Assembly (NCBI GenBank): GCA_021819085.1
Contig: JAKASJ010000014.1
Location: 18,442 to 82,441 of the forward strand
Length of the DNA: 64,000 bases
Direction: 5' to 3'
Source: Pseudomonadota bacterium
Lineage (GTDB): Bacteria; Pseudomonadota; Gammaproteobacteria; Acidiferrobacterales; UBA6901
Part shown: piece by piece, positions 57,298 to 64,000 of the stretch
Layout: each line of letters starts with the position of its first letter
Numbering within the stretch: position 1 is the stretch's first letter
Notes under the pieces: model-generated
The model's input: only the letters and a program-made list of their open reading frames with translations
The model's database searches: none
Told to the model about the DNA's origin: nothing
Made by a program: the position numbers and the translations under genes

Positions 57298-58035
57298 ATG
57301 AAAGACGATGTCATCGTGGTGGACCAGGTTTCGAAGTCCTTTAAGCTGCACCACAATCGTGTGGAAAGTCTCAAGGGGCGTTTTGTCGGCATTTTCAAGC
57401 ACCGCTGGCGTCAGAAAACCGAATCCTTTCATGCGTTAGAAAATGTTTCTTTCCGGGTCCGGCGCGGTGATTCTCTGGCGCTTATGGGTTCGAACGGATC
57501 CGGTAAAAGCACGTTGTTGCAGATCATTGCCGGAATTCTGAGACCGAGCAACGGGTGGGTGCAGGTGCAGGGACGGGTGGCGCCGTTGATCGAATTGGGA
57601 GTGGGGTTTCATCCTGAGTTGACAGGCGAAGAGAACATCTACCTGAATGCCAGCCTCTATGGATTCCGGAACCGGGAGATCCGTGCCCGCTTCTCGAAGA
57701 TCGTGGAATTCTCGGAGCTGAGTCATTTTATCGACACGCCGGTTAAGAACTACTCATCGGGCATGTACATGCGCCTCGGTTTTTCTATCGCGGTTCATCT
57801 CGACCCAGAGGTTCTCCTTGCGGACGAGATTCTAGCTGTTGGCGATGCTGCGTTTCAGGACAAATGTCACGCGAAGGTCGCCGACATGCAGCAGGAAGGC
57901 ATGACATTGATTCTGGTATCCCATAACTTCGATCAGGTATCAAAATACTGTACCAAATTTGTGCGTTTGGATAAGGGTCAGGTGGTGGAGACTGGGACAT
58001 TAGGTAAACAGAATCAGGGCTGGGCGGCAAAGTAG
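57298..58035 (+). CDS. ABC polysaccharide exporter ATP-binding protein (Wzt/KpsT-like), 3' end frameshifted
   Basis: This ATPase powers the adjacent permease. Walker A is LMGSNGSGKSTLLQIIAG near residue 62, the exporter-specific LIELGVGFHPELTGEENIYL follows, then signature NYSSGMYMRLGFSIAVHL, Walker B VLLADEILAVGDAAF, and switch LVSHNFDQV. The frame stops at 58035 after GQVVETGTLGKQNQGWAAK. The neighbouring frame, open from 58008, reads GGKVVELCASYVGEIYRAHK and ends at 58130. That tail is what one expects after GQVVETG, so a small indel near 58005-58033 has probably changed the last residues. The core is intact and may still work. Confidence 0.88.
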   Translation: MKDDVIVVDQVSKSFKLHHNRVESLKGRFVGIFKHRWRQKTESFHALENVSFRVRRGDSLALMGSNGSGKSTLLQIIAGILRPSNGWVQVQGRVAPLIELGVGFHPELTGEENIYLNASLYGFRNREIRARFSKIVEFSELSHFIDTPVKNYSSGMYMRLGFSIAVHLDPEVLLADEILAVGDAAFQDKCHAKVADMQQEGMTLILVSHNFDQVSKYCTKFVRLDKGQVVETGTLGKQNQGWAAK

Positions 58036-58328
58036 TTGAATTGTGTGCCAGCTACGTCGGGGAAATCTATAGGGCGCATAAGATGCTACGCAGAGAGCAT
58101 TTTGCAGGGTCTGTTATGATGAAGGAGTAGCGATCAATGATGATCCAGCGCCGAGGCAGTCATCCAGGAGGTTTGGGTATCGATCTCGGGGATTTTTTCC
58201 GCATTACTTGCCCGTTTCTGGTGTCTCCCAAATTCGCTGCCTACAGGTTATAACTGAGTCTGTAACTGGAAGCAATCGAAGCAGTCGGCGACAGCAACAT
58301 CGAGTCAACAACTGGGTCCAGCCCTTCG
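58036..58328. other. Junction between the exporter and the serine recombinase
   Basis: The first 95 bases encode the out-of-frame tail of the ATPase (to 58130). The rest shows no convincing gene. The composition changes here and the exporter operon appears to be broken by the incoming recombinase. Confidence 0.35.
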
Positions 58329-59501
58329 ATGCAAAAGAGGGCAGCAATCTACGCTCGAGTCTCCTCGCAACAGCAACGCGAGGAAAAAACGATTGCGAGT
58401 CAGACGGCGGCGCTGATCGAGTTCGCGAAGACACACGAGTTGGAAGTGCCCAAAGAGTGGGTGTTCGAAGACGCAGGATTTAGCGGCGCCACGCTCGAGC
58501 GGCCGGGCCTCGAGCGGGTGCGCGATCTTGCTGCGGAAGGCCAAATCCAGGTGGTATTGGCCTATTCACCGGATCGCCTGAGCCGCAAATACGCCTACCA
58601 GATCCTGCTGATGGAAGAGCTTGCCAAGCAGGGAGTCGAGACCCTGTTCGTCAACGCACCGCAAGGCACGAGCGCCGAGGATCAGCTACTGGTTCAGTTC
58701 CAGGGCATGATCGCCGAATACGAGCGCGCGCAGATCCTGGAGGGCTCCCGGCGCGGCAAACGGCATCGGGCCCGCTCCGGAGAAGTAAGTGTGTTGAGTG
58801 GTGCGCCCTATGGATATCGGTATATCCGAAAGAGCGATGAAGCGCCTGCCTCGTATGTCGTCCTCGACGCCGAGGCCCGTGTCGTGCAGCAGGTCTATGA
58901 GCAGTACACCGTCGAAGGGCTCAGCATCGGCGAGATCGCGCGTCGGCTCAATGCCGAAGGTATCCCCACGCGCAAGCAAAGCGCCCGCTGGGAGCGTTCG
59001 GTCGTGTGGGCCATGCTGCGCAATCCCGCCTATCGGGGCGCGGCCGGTTTCGGCAAGACCCGTGGCGCTGGCCGCCTTCGCGTCACGCGCGCGCTGCGCC
59101 GGCGCGGTGGCATCGTGTCCTGCAACAGCGTCGGCCACGAGCGTCCGCCGGAGGAGTGGATCGAAATCCCGGTCCCTGCGCTTGTGAGCGAGGAGCGCTT
59201 CGCTCACGCGCAAGAGCTGCTTCACGACAATAAAATACGCTCGCGGCGCACCGGAATCCTGCCGTGGGCGAAGGTCTGTTGTGTTGTCCGAGAGCGTAGG
59301 GCGGGAAATCCGCACGCTGCGTTCGATGAGGGAGATGTGGAAACGATACTATGGCAAGATTATTTGGGCACCGCCAGACGAAAATGGGTGGCAACAGACA
59401 AACCGACCCTACAGTCACCGTGCCACATCTCAACTCTGCCTATAACTTTGCGACGATCGACCATTTTCTCTTGGCGTTTCCTTGAATGCGATTTCGTTTA
59501 A
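58329..59501 (+). pseudogene. Serine recombinase (resolvase plus recombinase domains), C-terminus lost
   Basis: The N-terminal catalytic domain is intact: YARVSSQQQREEKTIASQ with the nucleophilic serine near residue 11, YSPDRLSRKYAYQ, and FQGMIAEYERAQI. A recombinase domain follows (APYGYRYI, VQQVYEQYTVEGLSIGEIAR, NPAYRGAAGFGKT). Homology ends at LLHDNKIRSRR. From there the sequence (TGILPWAKVCCVVRERR) no longer resembles the zinc-ribbon and coiled coil needed in large serine recombinases. The track length of 390 aa is thus a truncated protein with a foreign tail. It sits between the exporter and sugar genes and probably marks an old insertion or exchange point in the locus. Confidence 0.8.
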
Positions 59502-59748
59502 CTAAGCCTGAGATGCAGGTATGCACGTCGCTGGAGCTGGGATGTGCCGCCCAAAAGTCATTCATGTTCTGATGGCAAGTCGAACGGGGTCAATATCGTA
59601 GATTTCGTTACCGGCGAGGGCGGGGCCATCAGCACAACGGGCCGGCATTAAACGCATTTCGATCGTATCTTTGCGTTGCACTAAGGGGGCGTATTCTTCC
59701 TCGCTCACGCGATGCCGAATAGCGATGCCGAGCGGCCCTATCCGGTGC
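59502..59748. other. Spacer with remnants downstream of the recombinase
   Basis: No gene is recognised. Overlapping the recombinase tail, an alternative frame at 59351-59485 encodes MARLFGHRQTKMGGNRQTDP and continues to PHLNSAYNFATIDHFLL, which looks like the end of some protein but could not be identified. Confidence 0.3.
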
Positions 59749-59778
59749 TTACCGATCGATAAAGCGGTGCGCTACAAT
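59749..59778 (+). promoter_or_regulatory. Predicted promoter of the nucleotidyltransferase gene
   Basis: TTACCG (59749-59754) and TACAAT (59773-59778) are 18 bases apart and end about 15 bases before the ATG at 59794. This suggests a separate start for the distal sugar genes after the recombinase interruption. Confidence 0.4.
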
Positions 59779-59793
59779 CTACTGAAAATCCAA

Positions 59794-60534
59794 ATGGCGG
59801 AGAGCGGTTCTGTGATTTTATGTCGGCCGAGAGAAGCGATCATTTTGGCTGGTGGTTTGGGAACCCGGTTACGCTCGGTTGTCGATGATCGCCCCAAACC
59901 GATGGCGCCGGTATCGGGGCGCCCATTCCTCGAACATCTTATGGATTATTGGGTAAATCAAGGGATTTCTCGTTTTGTCCTATCAGTTGGATATCTAGCT
60001 GAAAACATCAGATCGCACTTCCGAGACTGCTATCGTGGTTGCAGTATTGAATACGTGGAGGAAGCGGTTCCTCTTGGTACAGGTGGCGGGTTTCGTCAAG
60101 CATTGCAGAACACACTTTGGAAGCAGCAATACGTGACACTCGTTAATGGTGATACGTGGTTCGAAGTAGATTTGGCACAACTGACTCTGGATGCGGATAA
60201 ATCCCGCTTGCCAGTTACGATCGCCCTGAAACCAATGCGAAGCAATGACAGGTACAGCGCCGTTCGTATCGATAAGGACAATCGGGTCGTGGAATTTGGC
60301 ATCAAGTCTGGTGACATAGGTTTGGTTAACGGCGGCTGCTACTTGATTGACGTCAAGCGAGTAGCCGAGGTGCTATGTAAATACCCGAATAAATTTTCTT
60401 TGGAAGAAGATTTTCTAGTGCAAATGGCAAGCAGTGGAAGAGTTGGCGCGAGCATTCATGAGTCAACTTTTCTGGACATAGGTATTCCTGCCGATTATTA
60501 CCGTTCTGCTAATGTCATTGGGGCACAGAAATGA
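59794..60534 (+). CDS. Sugar-1-phosphate nucleotidyltransferase, HddC-like
   Basis: The start is ATG 59794 (MAESGSVILCRPREAIIL), and the longer track ORF adds unlikely residues. The product of 246 residues is a single-domain nucleotidyltransferase: AIILAGGLGTRLRSVVDDRPKPMAPV near residue 15, YVEEAVPLGTGGGFRQA, and VNGDTWFEVD with the metal-binding Asp. FLDIGIPADYYRSANVI near the end is typical of HddC (D-glycero-D-manno-heptose 1-phosphate guanylyltransferase) and related enzymes. The sugar is not certain. Codon and base usage are more AT-rich than in the first 58 kb, suggesting recent acquisition with the sugar genes that follow. Confidence 0.85.
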   Translation: MAESGSVILCRPREAIILAGGLGTRLRSVVDDRPKPMAPVSGRPFLEHLMDYWVNQGISRFVLSVGYLAENIRSHFRDCYRGCSIEYVEEAVPLGTGGGFRQALQNTLWKQQYVTLVNGDTWFEVDLAQLTLDADKSRLPVTIALKPMRSNDRYSAVRIDKDNRVVEFGIKSGDIGLVNGGCYLIDVKRVAEVLCKYPNKFSLEEDFLVQMASSGRVGASIHESTFLDIGIPADYYRSANVIGAQK

Positions 60535-61079
60535 CTGCGGCGTATTCTTCTCTGTGTCCATTATTGTGCACGCCGCGGAACTAACACACGACAGAAACGA
60601 GAGACCTGTCCGTACTTTACTGTGCGGGCGCACAGGCCGTTTGTCAGTATTGGCGCAGCTGCGAGGTATCCATCGCGGCTAGATCTGACTTGGTACCTGG
60701 CCAGGGCTGGCCGCAGAATGCGCCGGCACAAAATGTAGGGCGCTGCCGAAAAAGCCAAAACTTTGCTTATGTAATCACCGCTTTCTGCAGGAATGACTAC
60801 CTCCGAAAAGCGCTTTTTTGTATCAATTTGGCAAAAAACCGCAACGCCTGCTAGGGCTTGCCACTTTCAGGTAGCAAGAAGAAGACTTCCAAATGCGTCG
60901 ATACAACGCAAAATAATCGGTATCGGAAGCCGATGTGTAAGGTATAGAAGCGGTGGTATCTATTTACGTCAAAATAAATTGTATTATTTTCTGAACCGGC
61001 ACGGGAGCTAGGCTCAGAGAATCCTGAGAATTCATCGACACACATCTTCCCCATTGATTTCCTACTAAGGAGTAATTGC
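60535..61079. other. AT-rich spacer, no gene seen
   Basis: The 545 bases between the nucleotidyltransferase and SDR genes hold no credible ORF. The last part is strongly AT-rich (TCAAAATAAATTGTATTATT) and probably includes the promoter of the SDR gene. A good ribosome site, AAGGAG, lies 8 bases before its ATG. Confidence 0.4.
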
Positions 61080-62018
61080 ATGTCGTATAAGATTTTGGTC
61101 ACCGGCGGTGCTGGCTATCTCGGGTCCATCATGGTGCCTGACCTGTTAGCCGCTGGCCATGAAGTCGTCGTGCTCGACAACTTCATGTTCAAGCAAACAA
61201 GCCTGAATCACTGTTGCTACCATCCGAACTTTACGGTAATTAAGGGTGATATCCGTGTAGAGGCCACCATGAAGACTTTGATGAAAGATGCCGACGTGGT
61301 AATACCATTAGCCGCTCTTGTCGGTGCGCCTCTATGCAGTTTGGACCCAATTGGTGCCACCACGATCAATCATGATGCCATCATGCTGATGCTCAATATG
61401 TTATCCAAGGAGCAGATCGTGTTGATGCCGACCACCAACAGCGCTTATGGCACGGGAGATAAAAATAATTTCTGTACTGAAGAGTCGGCTTTGAATCCGA
61501 TTTCCCAGTATGCAATTGAGAAGGTTGCCATTGAAAAGGAGCTTATGCAGCGCCAGAATTCTGTGAGCTTCCGTCTAGCTACGGTGTTCGGCATGTCACC
61601 AAGAATGCGAATCGACCTGCTAGTCAATGACTTTACCTACCGCGCTATCTATGATCGTTTCGTCGTCTTGTTCGAAAGCCATTTCAAACGTAATTACATT
61701 CATGTTCGTGACGTGTCGCGTGTATTCCAACACGCGCTTAACAACTTCGACAAAATGAGGGGTCAGATATTCAACGTTGGCTTGTCGGATGCCAACGTTT
61801 CCAAGAAGGAACTATGCGAACATATTCAGAGGCAGTTACCCGATTTTGTTTTTGTAGAGGCGCCTGTGGGCAAGGATCCGGATCAGCGCAACTACATTGT
61901 TTCAAATGCGAAAGTGGAAGCTACGGGCTTCAAACCGGAGTTTTCTCTCGATCTCGGTATTGGCGAATTGATAAAAGGTTACAAAATGATCCGCAATACT
62001 CGCTACGGAAACGTTTGA
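61080..62018 (+). CDS. NAD-dependent epimerase/dehydratase (extended SDR)
   Basis: The 312-residue protein has the extended-SDR Rossmann motif ILVTGGAGYLGSIMVPDL at residues 5-22. The cofactor aspartate follows in VVLDNFMF, then VIPLAALVGAPLC, and the active site NSAYGTG with QYAIEKVAIE supplying the YxxxK pair. NYIHVRDVSRVFQHAL follows, so it should be catalytically active on a nucleotide-activated sugar. Which sugar (epimerisation, dehydration or reduction) cannot be told. It precedes the LhgO-like gene by about 13 bases, so the two act in one transcript. It is AT-rich relative to the chromosome core. Confidence 0.9.
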   Translation: MSYKILVTGGAGYLGSIMVPDLLAAGHEVVVLDNFMFKQTSLNHCCYHPNFTVIKGDIRVEATMKTLMKDADVVIPLAALVGAPLCSLDPIGATTINHDAIMLMLNMLSKEQIVLMPTTNSAYGTGDKNNFCTEESALNPISQYAIEKVAIEKELMQRQNSVSFRLATVFGMSPRMRIDLLVNDFTYRAIYDRFVVLFESHFKRNYIHVRDVSRVFQHALNNFDKMRGQIFNVGLSDANVSKKELCEHIQRQLPDFVFVEAPVGKDPDQRNYIVSNAKVEATGFKPEFSLDLGIGELIKGYKMIRNTRYGNV

Positions 62019-62031
62019 AGCGGATTTGCTA

Positions 62032-63234
62032 ATGCCGAAGGTCTTCGATTTCATCGTTGTCGGCGCCGGGATTGTTGGTCTTACGGTGGCAGCAGAGCTG
62101 CTAAAACGGCACCCCAGTGCGCGTCTTGGCGTCTTAGAGAAGGAATCAGGGGTGGGATTGCATGCAAGTGGGCGCAATAGCGGCGTCATGCATTGTGGGA
62201 TTTATTACGGCAGCGATACATTTAAGGCGAAAGTCTGCGCTTCTGGGGCCCGGCGCATGATCGAATTCGCCAGGACGGAGGGTATTGCTGTGAAGCAGTG
62301 CGGGAAGGTGATTCTGGCTACAGCAGAAGAGCAGCTGCCGACGGTGGACAAGTTGATGCGCAACGCGCGCGAAAACGACATTCGGGCTGAACGCATCGAC
62401 AGTCAACAACTTGGGGAACTTGAGCCTTGTGCTGCCAAAGGGCCAGCCGCGATTTACTGTCCAGATACGGCAGTGATCGACAGCGCAGCCATCGTGAGCC
62501 GGCTGAAAGAAAACCTCGCGCGGAGCGGTGTCGAGTTTATTTTTGATTGCCACGTAAATGGCGTGCATGGCAAGGGCCAGCTTCAGACCAGTCATGGAAA
62601 AATTGGATATGGGTATCTAGTAAATTGCGCGGGTGCTTATGCCGATGTCCTTGCTAGGCATTTCGGTCTTGGCGAAGACTACGCCTTAGTGCCGTTCAAA
62701 GGCATCTACTGGAAGTTGAGCAAGGCATCTAACTCCAAGGTAAAGGCGAATATCTATCCCGTCCCCGATGTATCCACGCCATTCCTAGGAGTACACTTTA
62801 CACGTGTAATCAGTGGTGAGGTGTACGTCGGACCGACCGCTATTCCTGCATTCGGCCGTGAAAATTACGGTATTTTCCAAGGGATCGATCTGAACGAAGC
62901 GCTGAACATCGGTCTGCTGCTTGCAGGCATGTATTTGCGCAACGAAAGTAACTTTCGCAATCTCGCCCATTGTGAGATGGGAAAATACCGCAAAAGCAAC
63001 TTTCTGGCGGAAGCTCGCCAGCTGTTGCCGACGCTGGAAGCGGCCGATATGGTACCGACCAATAAGGCGGGTATTCGTCCTCAGCTTGTCAATGTTAAGA
63101 CGCGCAAGCTGGAAATGGATTATATTCTAGTTGCAACGGATGACTCTATGCATGTGCTTAATGCGATTTCACCGGCATTCACCAGTGGTTTCGTATTCGC
63201 TGAACGCATCGTGGACCAGATCGAGTTGCGATAA
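62032..63234 (+). CDS. FAD-dependent oxidoreductase, LhgO (L-2-hydroxyglutarate oxidase) family
   Basis: The N-terminal FAD motif is DFIVVGAGIVGLTVAAELL. The family signature GLHASGRNSGVMHCGIYY (about residues 40-57) and YLVNCAGAYADVLARHFG follow, with GPTAIPAFGRENYG in the substrate domain and a C-terminal FVFAERIVDQI. The track begins with TTG 62026, but ATG 62032 (MPKVFDFIVVG) is preferred. LhgO oxidises L-2-hydroxyglutarate in central metabolism. Relatives inside polysaccharide loci are coupled to sugar SDRs, so a sugar-acid or hydroxy-acid role here is inference. It is about 400 residues and apparently complete. Confidence 0.87.
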   Translation: MPKVFDFIVVGAGIVGLTVAAELLKRHPSARLGVLEKESGVGLHASGRNSGVMHCGIYYGSDTFKAKVCASGARRMIEFARTEGIAVKQCGKVILATAEEQLPTVDKLMRNARENDIRAERIDSQQLGELEPCAAKGPAAIYCPDTAVIDSAAIVSRLKENLARSGVEFIFDCHVNGVHGKGQLQTSHGKIGYGYLVNCAGAYADVLARHFGLGEDYALVPFKGIYWKLSKASNSKVKANIYPVPDVSTPFLGVHFTRVISGEVYVGPTAIPAFGRENYGIFQGIDLNEALNIGLLLAGMYLRNESNFRNLAHCEMGKYRKSNFLAEARQLLPTLEAADMVPTNKAGIRPQLVNVKTRKLEMDYILVATDDSMHVLNAISPAFTSGFVFAERIVDQIELR

Positions 63235-63661
63235 AAGGTAGATTGGCTAGTTTTGTTATACTGGCTCTTCCGGATTTCGTAATGTGGATAAACAGCTGAA
63301 GAATCATAGCTCAGCCTTTGGGATAGCGATCAAAATCACTACAGCGGAAGAGAATGGCAGGCCGGTATTGGGCGAGATTGCGAAGGCTTCATCACACGGC
63401 CTCTGCGATTCCCGGAGTGATCCAGGAGAGTACCCATTTTTTACCCGAGGCCTATGCCTGCATTCATCCGCCTGCAGAGTGACTGTGCACATTGCTGCTG
63501 CCTCGGCCTTTGTGTTGCTGCCCTTGGACAAACACGGTCCACGCAGTTCTCATCATTCAGGGGCTACCATAAAGTGTGCCGAGACTGCACGCCTCCTTGC
63601 CAATATTCTGCTGCGGCAATGGCTTCCATCGCGGAAGGAATAAAAAAGTGTACCAAGTTGT
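63235..63661. other. AT-rich spacer after the LhgO-like gene
   Basis: No credible gene is seen. A 119-residue track ORF in this region resembles no protein and is rejected. Confidence 0.35.
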
Positions 63662-63994
63662 ATGAAACCCGATAATCATATGCTCAAAAGCGCATTAAAC
63701 AACGGTGTTGAGGCGAAGAGAATTATCGTTGTGGATCCCTCGCTGACTGATTTCATCGGACATCACGCACAGTACGACATTTCGGTGATCCAAAACGCCG
63801 AGAATTTAGGGATGAAAGGCATCGTTCTTTGCCACAGGTCGGTGTCTGACACGATCGGCAAGCATGTCGCTGTTATCAGAACATTCTCGGAGGATATGTG
63901 GGGTATGCTCAGAACCCGCAGGCGATTCGCGTTTGAGCTGGAGCTGCGTGTGCTCGCGATCATATCAATGCTTATCGTTCCCTCAATGATGTAA
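63662..63994 (+). CDS. N-terminal part of a possible glycosyltransferase, interrupted near the window end
   Basis: The first 75 residues (RIIVVDPSLTDFIGHHAQYD, NLGMKGIVLCHRSVS) resemble the opening of glycosyltransferases in polysaccharide loci. The frame then becomes hydrophobic and stops at 63994, six bases before the window ends. Another frame reads ARDHINAYRSLNDVRS through to the edge, which looks protein-like, so a frameshift near 63940 is possible. The real extent cannot be decided from this window. Confidence 0.4.
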   Translation: MKPDNHMLKSALNNGVEAKRIIVVDPSLTDFIGHHAQYDISVIQNAENLGMKGIVLCHRSVSDTIGKHVAVIRTFSEDMWGMLRTRRRFAFELELRVLAIISMLIVPSMM

Positions 63995-64000
63995 GATCGG

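Overview
The window is GC-rich, densely coding proteobacterial chromosome. The gene order points to a gammaproteobacterium: ubiG next to mupP, mtaD and mtnA close to gyrA, then gyrA-serC-pheA-hisC-tyrA-aroA-cmk-rpsA-ihfB-lapA-lapB-pyrF. This is the conserved block known around gyrA in Pseudomonas and relatives, with rsd, lapAB and rfaH agreeing. Several long, GC-rich spacers with no gene suggest a lineage with lower coding density, for example a chemolithotrophic member of the Chromatiales or Acidiferrobacterales. That last assignment is inference.

Layout. 1-5.1 kb (minus): membrane arm of a hydrogenase-4/complex I-like machine (hyfB, hyfC, hyfE, hyfF), with hyfF cut by the window edge. 5.4-10.1 kb: a corC-like gene and ypjD divergent from ffh, then the sigma70 regulator rsd. 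10.1-14.3 kb: moaA, an outer-membrane barrel protein, a YciK-type SDR and a REC-GGDEF diguanylate cyclase. 14.4-22.1 kb: ubiG-mupP-rmuC with overlapping genes, mtaD, an isolated lpxD and mtnA. 22.7-25.4 kb: a five-module c-di-GMP protein (globin, GAF-like, GGDEF, EAL, CZB). 25.9-43.4 kb: gyrA, serC, serA, pheA, hisC, a separately promoted Sel1 gene, aroF, tyrA, aroA, cmk, rpsA, ihfB, lapA, lapB and pyrF. 43.6-44.1 kb: rfaH. 44.8-51.5 kb: a complete Wadjet defence operon, jetABCD, followed by a xerD fragment. 51.9-64 kb: a surface-polysaccharide locus.

The polysaccharide locus opens with a winged-helix regulator whose promoter implies a leaderless mRNA with a palindrome over its start codon. 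A perfect 12-base ops core (GGCGGTAGCGTG) follows, then manC, cysC, a decayed MntA-HepT toxin-antitoxin pair, an ABC-2 exporter permease and ATPase, a damaged serine recombinase, and visibly more AT-rich sugar genes (HddC-like nucleotidyltransferase, SDR, LhgO-like oxidase, and the start of a possible glycosyltransferase).

How it fits together. rfaH lies about 8.5 kb upstream of an ops site, so the long polysaccharide operon is probably under RfaH antitermination in the same neighbourhood, with the Wadjet operon lodged between regulator and target. The 25.9-38.9 kb genes supply serine, phenylalanine, tyrosine and histidine transamination. lapAB and lpxD concern lipid A. Two c-di-GMP proteins give a possible link to matrix production. 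No tRNA, rRNA or CRISPR array was recognised.
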